From: Pedobacter sp. | GTDB taxonomy: Bacteria > Bacteroidota > Bacteroidia > Sphingobacteriales > Sphingobacteriaceae | DNA length: 42,630 nt | NCBI GenBank assembly: GCA_025351765.1 | Contig: JANXVH010000006.1 | Coordinates: forward strand, 1-42,630 | Direction of reading: 5' to 3' | Part shown: positions 31,520 through 41,217 of the stretch, one piece after another | How positions within the stretch are numbered: position 1 is the first letter of the stretch | Layout: each line of letters starts with the position of its first letter | The notes under the pieces: generated by a model | The model's input: only the letters and a program-made list of their open reading frames with translations | Told to the model about the DNA's origin: nothing | Databases searched by the model: none | Made by a program: the position numbers and the translations under genes

Positions 31520-33337
31520 ATGGTAAAAGCAAAAGAAAGTATCCTTGTGTCGTATCAAGATAATATAATAGCTCAGCAAGTTATTATAGATGGGCTAAAA
31601 CGTAAGCTTAATGAGGTTTCATTATCCAGACTTGGTGCTTTCATCGCCGAAATATTAATTGTAGCACTCATTATTAATTATGGGTATCACTGGATCTATG
31701 GACTTTTTACGATCGTCCCGTTAATCGTTTTCTTGTTTTTGGTTAAGAAACAAACTGCCTTGCAACTGGAGCTTAATTATGCAACTAAACTACTTTGGGT
31801 TTTCCAGAATGAAGTTGATCAGATTATTTTACGGAAAAACGGGTATGATAACGGTGATGTTTATACTGATGAAATGCATCCTTATCTTTCAGATCTTGAT
31901 ATTACAGGGTCGGGTTCTCTTTTTTCCTTGATTAATCGCTGCAAAACACAGAGTGGCTTGAAGTTGCTAGCTCGACATCTGCTGAAGCCACTGGATAGGG
32001 ATTCCATTTTGCAAAGGCAGGAAGCCATTACAGAACTTACAGAACATATAGATCAAACCTTTCATTTCCGGGCTCAACTTCAGGATCACAAGCCCGAACA
32101 ATTGCTGCTCATTAAAGATAAGCTGGAACGTCTCTTGCCAAAGCAGTTGGAATTTACCAACAACAGCCTCCTTAAATTTTATACTGCTGCTGTACCTTTT
32201 ATAACTGTTGGAGTGCTTATAGCTGCTATTATATTTCAGGGACTGCTGTGGTCTGTATTTGGACTCCTTGCCCTATTCAATGCGGCGGTAACTTTTTTTA
32301 ACCTTTCTAAAATAAACCAGGTTTACTATGGGTTTTCGGGAAGCTCTAGCCAGCTTAACTCTTTTTCAGGAACTATTAAGTGGACCGAAGATGTAGATTG
32401 GAAATCAGTTTATATCAAAACATTTTTTCAAAGCGGCTCATCTGATCTGGCTGTTAGTGCGCAAATTAAGAGATTGGCGGGTATTATTACTGCTTTTGAC
32501 GCGCGACTAAATGTGCTTTTGGGGGGTGTTCTCAATCTTTTTGCACTTTGGGATCTGAGATGTTCTTTTCGTTTAGCCGCCTGGCATGAAAATTCATCCG
32601 GCAACTTGGTAGAAGGTTTGCTCCGCATTAGTAAGTTTGAAGAACTGATTTCCTTTGCAACGCTTCATTATAACGAACCGGAATGGACTTTCCCCATCAT
32701 TAATAATAGTTTTGGTTTCAGTTGCCAGTCGCTCGGCCATCCTTTAATACCGGAACAGGTTAGGGTAATGAATGATTTTGAATTGGCAGCATCCCCAACA
32801 ACCGATATTGTTACAGGTTCTAATATGGCAGGTAAGAGTACATTTTTAAGAACGATTGGGATCAACATGGTACTTGCATTTGCAGGGGCACCTGTTTGTG
32901 CGACAAGGTTGAATACGTCTATATTTAGCCTCTTGTCCTACATGCGGATCAAGGATTCGCTGAATGATCAGACTTCAACCTTTAAAGCAGAACTAAACAG
33001 GTTAAAAATGATCCTGGATGCTACAGCTAATGATCCGAATGCGTTGGTTTTGATTGATGAAATGCTAAGGGGAACAAACAGCAGGGATAAGTATTTAGGG
33101 TCTAAAGTGTTTATTGAAAAACTGATTAGTCAGAAAACGCCAGCACTTTTTGCCACGCATGATCTCCAGTTGTCTGAAATGGAAGCCGACTATCCTCTAC
33201 AGGTTAGGAATTACCATTTTGATATACAAATTGCCGCAGGAGAAATGAATTTCGATTACAAGCTAAAGTATGGCCCTTGCAAAACATTCAATGCTGCACT
33301 GCTATTAAAGGAGATCGGGTTAACGCTGGAATCCTAA
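31520..33337 (+). CDS. Membrane-anchored MutS-family ATPase
   Basis: 605 aa. The C-terminal third is a MutS domain V ATPase: Walker A GSNMAGKST at 433-441, Walker B VLIDEMLRGTNSRDK at about 512-526, and the conserved ATHD. A shortened MutS lever/core region (about 120-200 and 300-420; GSGSLFSLINRCKT) precedes it, without the mismatch-binding domain I. Unlike repair MutS it has predicted membrane segments at about 38-53, 58-75 and 216-256, so it should sit in the cytoplasmic membrane with the ATPase inside. Such membrane MutS relatives are known in Bacteroidetes, but their role is not established to my knowledge. Mismatch repair is unlikely. Confidence 0.88.
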   Translation: MVKAKESILVSYQDNIIAQQVIIDGLKRKLNEVSLSRLGAFIAEILIVALIINYGYHWIYGLFTIVPLIVFLFLVKKQTALQLELNYATKLLWVFQNEVDQIILRKNGYDNGDVYTDEMHPYLSDLDITGSGSLFSLINRCKTQSGLKLLARHLLKPLDRDSILQRQEAITELTEHIDQTFHFRAQLQDHKPEQLLLIKDKLERLLPKQLEFTNNSLLKFYTAAVPFITVGVLIAAIIFQGLLWSVFGLLALFNAAVTFFNLSKINQVYYGFSGSSSQLNSFSGTIKWTEDVDWKSVYIKTFFQSGSSDLAVSAQIKRLAGIITAFDARLNVLLGGVLNLFALWDLRCSFRLAAWHENSSGNLVEGLLRISKFEELISFATLHYNEPEWTFPIINNSFGFSCQSLGHPLIPEQVRVMNDFELAASPTTDIVTGSNMAGKSTFLRTIGINMVLAFAGAPVCATRLNTSIFSLLSYMRIKDSLNDQTSTFKAELNRLKMILDATANDPNALVLIDEMLRGTNSRDKYLGSKVFIEKLISQKTPALFATHDLQLSEMEADYPLQVRNYHFDIQIAAGEMNFDYKLKYGPCKTFNAALLLKEIGLTLES

Positions 33338-33491
33338 TTTCTCCAAACCTTGTTAAGTCAAGTTTTGTAGTGGTATATTTTTATTTGCCGCCTCAATAAT
33401 AACCTCACCAAAGTATGAAGGATACCCTATTTATAACCAATAACTTAATACCAAGTTAATACTATTACCGGATATTGCAGAAAGACTTAAG

Positions 33492-34805
33492 ATGATCAAA
33501 GCTTCGGATTTTGGGAAGAACTTTTTATGGGGTGTAGCTGTGGCTGCGGCTCAAATTGAAGGCGCAGCCGATCTTTATGGTAAAGGACCATCTATATGGG
33601 ATACCTTCTCAAAAAAGGCAGGTAATGCCTGCAATTTCTATCATAGCTTTAAGGAAGACATCGCACTCGTTAAACTGCTGGGTTTTCCTTTGTTCCGTTT
33701 CTCTATCTCCTGGCCTCGCCTGCTGCCTAAGGGCACAGGTACCGTAAACGAAGAAGGCATTCGTTTTTACCACGAGGTGATCGATGAGTGTTTGCGACAA
33801 GACATTTTACCTTATGTTACGCTATATCATTGGGATTTGCCCGATGCGTTGGAGCAGGAGGGAGGCTGGACTTCCTTTGGGATAAATAATGCATTTAACG
33901 AGTTTGTAACCCTTTGTGCAAGTGAATATGGCGATAAAGTAACGAATTGGATCATCTTAAATGAACCTTTTGGTTTTACTTCTTTAGGATATATGCTTGG
34001 CATACATGCGCCGGGCAAAACAGGGGTAACCAATTTTTTCTCTGCGGTGCACCATGCAGCCATTGCCCAAGCAGATGGGGGCAGGATCATCAGGGCAGAA
34101 GTAGGCCGTGCAAATATCGGGACCACGTTTTCCTGTTCTGAAGTAATCCCCTATACGCAAAGCGATTCCGATCTGCTTGCAGCAAAACGCATAGATACGC
34201 TGATGAATAGGTTGTTTGTAGAGCCACTAATGGGAATGGGATATCCGACGGCCGACTGGGAGTTGCTGGAGAAATTCGCCATTAGCCATTCCACCTGGAG
34301 ACATACCTCGCGGTTAACTTTTGATTTTGACTTTATTGGACTGCAAAACTATTTTCCACTTACCGTAAAGTATAATGCATTTGTACCTGTTATACAAGCC
34401 TGGGAGGTAAAGGCTAAAAACCGCAAAAAGCCCCATACGGCAATGGGCTGGGAAGTTAATCCAAATAGTTTTTACAATATCATCAAACAGTTTGCAGCTT
34501 ATCCGGGAATTAAGAACCTAATGATTACCGAGAATGGAGCGTATTATAAAGATATAATATCGACTGACAAGCATATTCATGATACCGAAAGGATAGCATA
34601 TTTTGAAAGCCACCTGACAGCATTACTTAAGCTTAAAAATGAAGGAATAAATATTTCAGGCTATATGGCCTGGACACTGATGGATAATTTTGAATGGGCA
34701 GAGGGGTTCCAGGCACGTTTTGGATTGGTTCATAACAACTTCAAAACCCAAGAACGAATCATTAAAGACTCAGGATACTGGTTTAAAGATTTTCTGGCGC
34801 GGTAA
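33492..34805 (+). CDS. GH1 beta-glucosidase
   Basis: 437 aa, no signal peptide, hence cytosolic. A GH1 barrel starting FGKNFLWGVAVAAAQIEGA, with catalytic acid/base E158 in LNEPFG and nucleophile E347 in ITENGAY; YVTLYHWDLPDALE, FIGLQNYF and WTLMDNFEWAEGF are family blocks. It hydrolyses beta-linked glucose, galactose or similar non-reducing residues from small imported sugars. It stands alone, 154 nt after the MutS-like gene; that gap shows no clear terminator or -7 box. Confidence 0.95.
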   Translation: MIKASDFGKNFLWGVAVAAAQIEGAADLYGKGPSIWDTFSKKAGNACNFYHSFKEDIALVKLLGFPLFRFSISWPRLLPKGTGTVNEEGIRFYHEVIDECLRQDILPYVTLYHWDLPDALEQEGGWTSFGINNAFNEFVTLCASEYGDKVTNWIILNEPFGFTSLGYMLGIHAPGKTGVTNFFSAVHHAAIAQADGGRIIRAEVGRANIGTTFSCSEVIPYTQSDSDLLAAKRIDTLMNRLFVEPLMGMGYPTADWELLEKFAISHSTWRHTSRLTFDFDFIGLQNYFPLTVKYNAFVPVIQAWEVKAKNRKKPHTAMGWEVNPNSFYNIIKQFAAYPGIKNLMITENGAYYKDIISTDKHIHDTERIAYFESHLTALLKLKNEGINISGYMAWTLMDNFEWAEGFQARFGLVHNNFKTQERIIKDSGYWFKDFLAR

Positions 34806-34830
34806 GCATATCTTTAAAATAAACTATTTA

Positions 34831-34838
34831 TATATTTG
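34831..34838 (+). promoter_or_regulatory. -7 box of the DUF2007 gene
   Basis: TATATTTG (TAnnTTTG), ending 18 nt before ATG 34857. Confidence 0.5.
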
Positions 34839-34856
34839 AATAATTAAAAGAGAAAT

Positions 34857-35069
34857 ATGGATAAAATTGTAGTCTTTGCAACTTATTACGATCCAATGGA
34901 AGCACAAATTATTAAAACCCGATTAATAGATGCTGGTATTCAGTGTTTTCTTACTGATGAAAACATGGGGGGACAATTTCCATACAACCAGGCAATTGGG
35001 GGAATAAAGCTAAACCTCTTTGAGAACGAGGTAGAACTTGCTAATAGTTTATTAGCAGAAGAATTTTAA
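34857..35069 (+). CDS. DUF2007 family small protein
   Basis: 70-aa cytosolic protein beginning MDKIVVFATYYDPMEAQIIKTRLIDAGI, the start typical of DUF2007 ('putative signal transducing protein'), a ferredoxin-like fold akin to GlnB/ACT-sized domains. The block FLTDENMGG and the LANSLLAEEF end agree. It has its own -7 box and terminator, so it is monocistronic. Function is unknown. Confidence 0.85.
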   Translation: MDKIVVFATYYDPMEAQIIKTRLIDAGIQCFLTDENMGGQFPYNQAIGGIKLNLFENEVELANSLLAEEF

Positions 35070-35091
35070 TATCTATAAAATACATGACAAA

Positions 35092-35122
35092 AAAACTCCA
35101 GCTAATAAGGCTGGAGTTTTTT
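35092..35122. terminator. Bidirectional terminator between DUF2007 and aconitase genes
   Basis: The 11-bp stem AAAACTCCAGC / GCTGGAGTTTT (35092-35102, 35110-35120) has a 7-nt loop, an A-run on the left and a T-run on the right, so it can serve both convergent genes. Confidence 0.9.
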
Positions 35123-35148
35123 AATAAAGAGAATATATCCTTGTTATG

Positions 35149-37434
35149 TTATGCGTTTGCGGCTGCTTTTAAAGCGGCCTCTCTTCTGATGATATTCAAT
35201 GCTCCGCCAGCTCTAAACCAATCAATTTGCTGAGTATTGTAACTGTGGTTAACAGTAATCTCTTCGTTAGTGCCGTCCGTATGGTTCAATACCAGCGTTA
35301 AAGGAACATTAGGCGTAAAGGTTGTTAATCCATTGATATCGATTACATCGTCTTCTAAAATCTTATCGTAATCATCCTTGTTAGCAAAGGTTAATCCAAG
35401 CATACCTTGTTTTTTAAGGTTGGTTTCGTGAATACGGGCAAAAGATTTTACCAGCACCGCACGCACACCAAGGTGACGAGGCTCCATTGCCGCATGCTCG
35501 CGACTAGACCCTTCGCCGTAGTTTTCATCTCCAACTACAATTGAGCCCCAGTGCGCCGCTTTATAAGCTCTTTGCGTTGCAGGAACAGGCCCGTATTCGC
35601 CAGTCAGTATATTCTTTACAGAGTCCGTAGAATCATTAAAGTAATTCACCGCGCCGATTAGCATATTGTTAGAAATGTTGTCTAAGTGGCCACGGAATTT
35701 CAACCACGGCCCAGCCATAGAGATGTGATCCGTAGTACATTTTCCTTTTGCCTTGATCAACAATTTTAAGCCTTTAAGATCTGTACCTTCCCATGCTCTG
35801 AAAGGATCCAGTAATTGTAGTCTGTGCGAAGTAGGAGATACCAATACTTGTATACCGCTTCCGTCTTCAGCTGGTTTTTGATAACCAGCATCATCCACAT
35901 CAAATCCTCTTGGAGGCAACTCAAACCCTGTAGGCGGATCAAGTTTAACCTGTTCGCCTTTATCGTTAGTCAAAGTGTCGATTAATGGATTAAAGCCAAG
36001 ATCGCCGGCAATAGCCAGAGCTGTAACCAGTTCCGGAGAACCTACAAAGGCAAAAGTATTTGGGTTGCCGTCAGCCCGTTTCGCAAAGTTGCGGTTAAAG
36101 GAGTGTACGATGGTATTCTTTTCCTGCTTTTCAGCACCAACCCTATCCCACATACCAATACATGGTCCGCATGCATTGGTAAATACCTTCGCACCTATGC
36201 TATTGAAAACATCAAGAAAACCATCACGGGCAATTGTAAACCTGATTTGCTCAGAGCCCGGGTTGATACAATATTCTGCTTTTGAAGTCAGCCCTTTTGA
36301 GCTTACTTGACTAGCGATACTTACTGCTCTTGAAATGTCTTCGTAAGATGAATTGGTACAAGAGCCGATCAACCCTACGTCTATCTTCATCGGCCATCCG
36401 TTAGCTTCAGCAACTTCTCTCATTTTTGAGATCGGTGTAGCTAAATCCGGTGTAAAAGGACCATTCAAATATGGCTCCAGATCATCGAGGTTGATCTCAA
36501 TGATCTGATCAAAATATTTTGCAGGGTCTGCATAAACCTCGGTATCTCCCGTTAAGTGTTCTTTAATGGCATTTGCTGCATCAGCAACTTCAGCGCGGTT
36601 TGTAGCGCGTAAGTAACGCTCCATGCTTTCATCGTAACCGAATGTAGAAGTTGTGGCACCAATCTCTGCACCCATGTTACAGATGGTACCTTTACCCGTA
36701 CAACTCATACTGGTTGCACCATCACCAAAATATTCTACAATAGCACCGGTTCCACCTTTTACAGTTAAGATACCGGCAACTTTAAGGATCACATCTTTAG
36801 CTGAAGTCCAGCCATTTAATTTACCAGTCAACTTAATACCGATCAGTTTAGGGAATTTAAGCTCCCATGGCAGTCCAGCCATTACATCACAGGCATCCGC
36901 ACCGCCTACACCTATGGCAACCATACCTAAACCACCAGCATTCACTGTGTGAGAATCAGTACCGATCATCATACCACCTGGGAAAGCATAGTTTTCCAGA
37001 ACAACCTGGTGAATGATACCTGCACCTGGTTTCCAGAAACCGATGCCATATTTATTAGAAACTGAAGCCAGGAAATCAAAAACTTCCTTGCTTTCTGTAT
37101 TTGCAGTTGGTAAATCTATTTCCGCTCCGTTTTTTGCAGTGATCAGGTGATCGCAATGTACAGTAGATGGAACTGCAACCTGCGGTCTGCCGGCTTGCAT
37201 GAACTGCAATAAAGCCATTTGGGCAGTTGCATCCTGCATCGCAACACGGTCAGGGGCAAAGTCGACATAATCAGTGCCTCTTATAAAAGAAGTGTTGGTA
37301 TTTCCGTCCCAAAGGTGGGTATAAAGAATTTTTTCTGAAAGTGTTAAAGGTCTGCCTACTAATTTACGTGCCGCCTCAACGCGGGGGCCAAAGTTTGCAT
37401 ACACCTTTTTGATCATTTCAATATCAAAAGCCAT
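35149..37434 (-). CDS. acnA: Aconitate hydratase
   Basis: 761-aa TCA-cycle enzyme interconverting citrate and isocitrate through a [4Fe-4S] cluster. It resembles mitochondrial aconitase in length and motifs rather than the roughly 890-aa AcnA/IRP form, so the symbol is only a convention. Cluster ligands are C359 ([11 protein letters not shown]), C422 and C425 ([12 protein letters not shown]). [22 protein letters not shown] and the C-terminal [17 protein letters not shown] are further blocks. It is a single gene. The 242-nt space upstream (37435-37676) contains a long A-run and no perfect -7 box that I can see. Confidence 0.95.
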   Translation of the reverse strand: MAFDIEMIKKVYANFGPRVEAARKLVGRPLTLSEKILYTHLWDGNTNTSFIRGTDYVDFAPDRVAMQDATAQMALLQFMQAGRPQVAVPSTVHCDHLITAKNGAEIDLPTANTESKEVFDFLASVSNKYGIGFWKPGAGIIHQVVLENYAFPGGMMIGTDSHTVNAGGLGMVAIGVGGADACDVMAGLPWELKFPKLIGIKLTGKLNGWTSAKDVILKVAGILTVKGGTGAIVEYFGDGATSMSCTGKGTICNMGAEIGATTSTFGYDESMERYLRATNRAEVADAANAIKEHLTGDTEVYADPAKYFDQIIEINLDDLEPYLNGPFTPDLATPISKMREVAEANGWPMKIDVGLIGSCTNSSYEDISRAVSIASQVSSKGLTSKAEYCINPGSEQIRFTIARDGFLDVFNSIGAKVFTNACGPCIGMWDRVGAEKQEKNTIVHSFNRNFAKRADGNPNTFAFVGSPELVTALAIAGDLGFNPLIDTLTNDKGEQVKLDPPTGFELPPRGFDVDDAGYQKPAEDGSGIQVLVSPTSHRLQLLDPFRAWEGTDLKGLKLLIKAKGKCTTDHISMAGPWLKFRGHLDNISNNMLIGAVNYFNDSTDSVKNILTGEYGPVPATQRAYKAAHWGSIVVGDENYGEGSSREHAAMEPRHLGVRAVLVKSFARIHETNLKKQGMLGLTFANKDDYDKILEDDVIDINGLTTFTPNVPLTLVLNHTDGTNEEITVNHSYNTQQIDWFRAGGALNIIRREAALKAAANA

Positions 37435-37676
37435 TGATAATATGGGTTAAAAGGGTAAGTATTTTGTTATTTGTAGCGAATTTACAAAAAAAAACAGGGG
37501 GAGGCCATCATCTGTAAATCATTATATTATTTATACTTATTCTAAACAAATAAGACAGTCCCATAATGAACACTGCTGTCCGTTTATGAACGTTTTTAAG
37601 ATCTGTATAACACTATAAATGCCGTTTATCACACCTGGGGTAGGCTTCTGCTTTCTGGCCTTTAATTGGCTTCGTC

Positions 37677-38315
37677 CTATCCGTTAACCTGTTGCCCTTG
37701 TAATGCTTCAAAGCTGTAGCCAAGCTTAGAAAAATATTCGAGTACCTTTGGGAGGGCATAGTATAAACGGGGAGAAGCCTTTAGGCTGTCGTGGAAAACC
37801 ACGATCGAGCCGTTTCGGGTATGCTTTGCCACATTGAGGTAACACTGATAAGGATCTAGGTTCTGGTCGAAGTCTCCGCTTAGAACATCCCACATGATAA
37901 TTTCCATGTCTGGATAGGCGGAGCGGATGGCCAAGATCTGCGATTTTTTTATTCGCCCGTAAGGTGGTCGGAAGAGGTTGCTGCAGGTTTGCGACTGGCA
38001 TTTTTGAAAATTATCCAGGTACAGCTCATCTGGTGTAATCCAACCCTTTAGGTGATTAAAGGTATGATTTCCAATGCTGTGCCCATCGTTCTTTATACTT
38101 TCGAAAATGTCAGGGTATTTATTAATATTGTCTCCAATACAAAAAAAGGTTGCTTTAGCACCGAAGCTTTTTAAAGTTTTTAGTGCGAAGTCTGTAACAT
38201 CGGGTATAGGTCCATCGTCAAAGGTTAAATAAATGACTTTGTGATCCCGTTTTTTATTCCAAGTAAGCTGAGGATAATACCATTTTAGTAATAGCGGAGA
38301 TCGGACCAGGTACAT
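37677..38315 (-). CDS. Polysaccharide deacetylase (NodB domain, CE4)
   Basis: 212 aa. NodB homology domain: TFDDGP with D33/D34, metal ligands H84 and H88 in GNHTFNH, RPPYGR (catalytic Arg region, about 116) and the terminal IVVFHDS. It removes N- or O-acetyl groups from chitin-like or peptidoglycan sugars. A short hydrophobic start (LVRSPLLLKWYYP) may associate it with the membrane, but there is no clear cleavable signal. I use ATG 38315; the longer frame begins at a TTG (38321) that belongs to the -7 box TATCTTTG. Confidence 0.92.
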   Translation of the reverse strand: MYLVRSPLLLKWYYPQLTWNKKRDHKVIYLTFDDGPIPDVTDFALKTLKSFGAKATFFCIGDNINKYPDIFESIKNDGHSIGNHTFNHLKGWITPDELYLDNFQKCQSQTCSNLFRPPYGRIKKSQILAIRSAYPDMEIIMWDVLSGDFDQNLDPYQCYLNVAKHTRNGSIVVFHDSLKASPRLYYALPKVLEYFSKLGYSFEALQGQQVNG

Positions 38316-38318
38316 ACT

Positions 38319-38326
38319 CAAAGATA
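38319..38326 (-). promoter_or_regulatory. -7 box of the polysaccharide deacetylase gene, 3 nt before its ATG
   Basis: The minus strand reads TATCTTTG (TAnnTTTG). The 3-nt distance to ATG 38315 equals that at the integrase and Anbu genes and predicts a leaderless mRNA. Confidence 0.55.
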
Positions 38327-38398
38327 GGAAACTGTTGTTGTACCCGAAAATTTACAAAATCAAAAAGTTGTTTATCTTATTATTGTGAAATTTAAATT

Positions 38399-39742
38399 AT
38401 GAAGAAGCTTATTATAGCCTTATCTCTTTTATTAACCTTAGGACTTGTTAAAACAACTGTTGCGCAACAGATAATAACAATACAACAGGCTATTGACAAC
38501 ACCCTAAATAACAACCTTCAGATAAAAAAATCAAGCCTTAGCGAAGAACTGGCGGATGTGACACTTAAGCAGTCTAAAGCTGCGTTGTACCCAAACTTAA
38601 ATGCAGATATCTCTCAACGGATGTCATGGGGAAGAAATAATAGTGGTACTTCAGGTATTTATGAGAACACACAGAACTATAATTTCGGTCCAGGGGTCAG
38701 CGCTAGTGCAGATTTATTCAATGGCTTCACAAAAATAAACCAGATTAAGCAAAATAAAATTTTACTAGAAGTAGGAAAAGCTAGTACGGAAAAGCTAAAA
38801 AACGATCTTATCCTTCAAGTGATCGTTTCTTATCTTAATATCCTATACAATAAAGACCGTCTTGTTGCCGCTACCCAGCAATTAAAAGTTGCTCAAGCTC
38901 AATTGGTGCAACAACAGGAATTGCTCAATGTAGGCAATAAGACCTTGGCGGACATAGCAGAGACAAAATCGCTTGTAGCTACTGCTGAACTTGATGTTAC
39001 CACAGCAGAAAATGCGCTGACCATTTCTTATTTAACGCTGGCACAGCTAATGGATATCCCATCTGCAACCAGATATGATATTCAGGCCCCTGTACTTTCA
39101 GTTTTTAATAAACCCTCCACTGCTTATAACCCAGAGGATGTTTATGTAGAAGCAGTAAAGGTATTCCCCGATCTGAAGTTGGCGTCGTTGCAAACGGAAT
39201 CCGCAAAAAAAGGTATTGCAATTGCAAAGGGCTATCTATACCCACGTTTATCTATCAGTGGAAGCTATGGGACAGGCTATTTTTATAACTATAATTACTC
39301 AACAGGCTTCCCTAATGCAACATTTTCCAATCAAATTAGGAATAACGTTTCGAAAGGGTTAGGGATGAGTTTAAGCATCCCGATATTTAATGGTTTACAA
39401 GCAAGATCTGGGGTTAAGAGAGCAAATATCAGCTTGCGTCAGGTACAGACTGATGAGCAGCTGGCAAAAAATAACCTGAACAAAATCATCTACCAGGCTG
39501 TTGCAGATCTTAAAGCAGCAGCAAGTACTTACGAGTCTACTACAAAAACATTTAACGCTCGCACTGAAGCATTTTCGGTAATCGAGCAGCGTTATAACGT
39601 TGGGCTGGTAAATTCTTTAGATTACAGCACTTCGCAGACAAATAGAAACAAAGCTGAAATTGATAATATCCGGGCTAAATATGATTTTCTGTTTAAATCT
39701 AAAGTAATCGATTACTATTTGGGCCGTCAAATCACATTTTAA
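38399..39742 (+). CDS. TolC-family outer membrane efflux protein
   Basis: 447 aa. Signal peptide 1-22 (ends TTVAQ). Two OEP repeats follow, each with long helices (about 28-75 and 120-205; then 235-280 and 330-440) and strand-forming segments such as NYNFGPGVSASADLFNGF and NVSKGLGMSLSIPIFNG, the doubled pattern of TolC. It forms the trimeric outer-membrane exit duct of an efflux or secretion system. It is followed 47 nt later by the adaptor gene, so they form one unit. A one-mismatch -7 box (TATTATTG) lies about 14-20 nt before the ATG. Confidence 0.95.
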   Translation: MKKLIIALSLLLTLGLVKTTVAQQIITIQQAIDNTLNNNLQIKKSSLSEELADVTLKQSKAALYPNLNADISQRMSWGRNNSGTSGIYENTQNYNFGPGVSASADLFNGFTKINQIKQNKILLEVGKASTEKLKNDLILQVIVSYLNILYNKDRLVAATQQLKVAQAQLVQQQELLNVGNKTLADIAETKSLVATAELDVTTAENALTISYLTLAQLMDIPSATRYDIQAPVLSVFNKPSTAYNPEDVYVEAVKVFPDLKLASLQTESAKKGIAIAKGYLYPRLSISGSYGTGYFYNYNYSTGFPNATFSNQIRNNVSKGLGMSLSIPIFNGLQARSGVKRANISLRQVQTDEQLAKNNLNKIIYQAVADLKAAASTYESTTKTFNARTEAFSVIEQRYNVGLVNSLDYSTSQTNRNKAEIDNIRAKYDFLFKSKVIDYYLGRQITF

Positions 39743-39789
39743 ATCTGGTCTTACATAACAATATCAGCCAAAACAATAAATAATAACAA

Positions 39790-41139
39790 ATGAAATTAAA
39801 ACCGATATTAATTGGAGTTGCTATAATTATAGCTTTATTAGTGGTTGCAAAACTTACAGGCCTTATAGGAGGCAAGAAAGCTGAAAAAGTAACCATAGAA
39901 AAAGCCGTTGACAGGAAAGTAATTGAAACCGTTACCGCAAGTGGCAAGATCCAGCCGGAAACAGAAGTAAAGCTGAGCTCTGAAGTATCCGGTGAGGTGA
40001 TCGAGTTATTGGTTAAAGAAGGTGATGTGGTTAAAAAAGGCCAGTTGCTTTGCCGTGTTAGACCAGATGTCTTAAAGTCGGGCTACGATAGGGCTACTGC
40101 TTCTTATAGTTCTCAAAAAGCAGGTGTGGCTTCTTCACAACAGATGCTTGCACAGGCTCAGGGCAATATGGTTAATGCAGAAGCAACCTACAAACGTAAC
40201 GTAGAGCTTTTCAACAAGAAAGTAATTTCCGCTTCGGAGTTTGATGCTGCTAAAGCTGCTTACCTCACCTCGAAGACTAATCTCGGTCGCGCTAAGGAAG
40301 ATGTTACTGCTGCTAAATTTATGTTGGCGCAATCTGGAGCAAACGTTCAGGAAGCAGGAGCAAACTTAGCAAAGGCAACCATATTTGCCCCGGTAAACGG
40401 AGTGATTTCCAAATTATCAGTAGAGTTGGGTGATAGGATTCTGGGTACTGCTCAAATGGCAGGTACAGAGATCATGCGTATCTCTAATCTTTCTTCTATG
40501 GAAGTGAACGTAGATGTTAATGAAAACGATATCAATCGCGTAAATGTGGGTGATAGCGCAGTAATTGAGGTAGATGCTTTTGCAGATAAGAAATTTAAAG
40601 GTATAGTAACTGAAATTGCAAGTTCCTCTAAAGATGTAGGTGCTACAACCAGTGTAGATCAGGTAACCAATTTCAATGTTAAAGTACGTATCATTGCAGA
40701 ATCATATAGTGATGTTAAAGGCGGCGCTAAAGATTTGCCTTCACCATTTAGACCAGGGCTTTCAGCAACAGTAGATATAGAGAGTGAGTCTTTAAACGGC
40801 CTTGCAATTCCTATTCAGTGTGTGTTTACGGAAGATAAAAATAAGACTGGGAAAGAGGGGGAAAAGCCAGCTAACGATGCCACTCAAGATAAGCAAAAAA
40901 CAAAATTGAACGACAAGACAGTTAAGCAATATGTATACCTGTATACCGCAGATGCAACCGTGAAACGCGTTGAAGTAACCACAGGAATTCAAAATGATCA
41001 GTACATCATTGTCAAAACTGGCTTAAAAGCCGCACAAGATGTAGTTACCGGACCATATTCAGCCATCCAAAATAAACTTAAAGACGGCATGAAGGTCGAG
41101 AAAACTACTAAGGATCAGCTGTTTGCAAGCCCTAAGTAA
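39790..41139 (+). CDS. Periplasmic adaptor (membrane fusion) protein, HlyD/MacA-like
   Basis: 449 aa. One N-terminal membrane anchor (about 5-24) and then the adaptor layout: first half of the lipoyl domain (about 45-92, GEVIELLVKEGDVVKKGQLL), alpha-helical hairpin (about 95-190), second lipoyl half (ATIFAPVNGVISKL) and a beta-barrel/membrane-proximal domain. A Lys/Asp/Asn-rich insert of about 25 residues (about 352-378) interrupts the last domain. It bridges an inner-membrane pump to TolC. The absence of a Cys lipobox and the overall pattern point to a MacA-type ABC export system. The pump itself is not in the window. Confidence 0.92.
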   Translation: MKLKPILIGVAIIIALLVVAKLTGLIGGKKAEKVTIEKAVDRKVIETVTASGKIQPETEVKLSSEVSGEVIELLVKEGDVVKKGQLLCRVRPDVLKSGYDRATASYSSQKAGVASSQQMLAQAQGNMVNAEATYKRNVELFNKKVISASEFDAAKAAYLTSKTNLGRAKEDVTAAKFMLAQSGANVQEAGANLAKATIFAPVNGVISKLSVELGDRILGTAQMAGTEIMRISNLSSMEVNVDVNENDINRVNVGDSAVIEVDAFADKKFKGIVTEIASSSKDVGATTSVDQVTNFNVKVRIIAESYSDVKGGAKDLPSPFRPGLSATVDIESESLNGLAIPIQCVFTEDKNKTGKEGEKPANDATQDKQKTKLNDKTVKQYVYLYTADATVKRVEVTTGIQNDQYIIVKTGLKAAQDVVTGPYSAIQNKLKDGMKVEKTTKDQLFASPK

Positions 41140-41174
41140 ATTTGATATTATCAGTCATTTTAAATAAGTAAATT

Positions 41175-41210
41175 GCCCCAGTCTAAAACACAAGACCGGG
41201 GCTTTTATTT
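41175..41210 (+). terminator. Terminator of the efflux operon
   Basis: The 10-bp stem GCCCCAGTCT / AGACCGGGGC (one A-C mismatch; 41175-41184, 41193-41202) has an 8-nt loop followed by TTTTATTT. It ends just before the gpsA start codon at 41218. Confidence 0.85.
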
Positions 41211-41217
41211 ATACACT

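Noticed and set aside
37540..37600. GACAG...CTGTC pairing as an aconitase operator or terminator
   Set aside because: Only 5 bp arms with a long spacer in AT-rich DNA; expected by chance.
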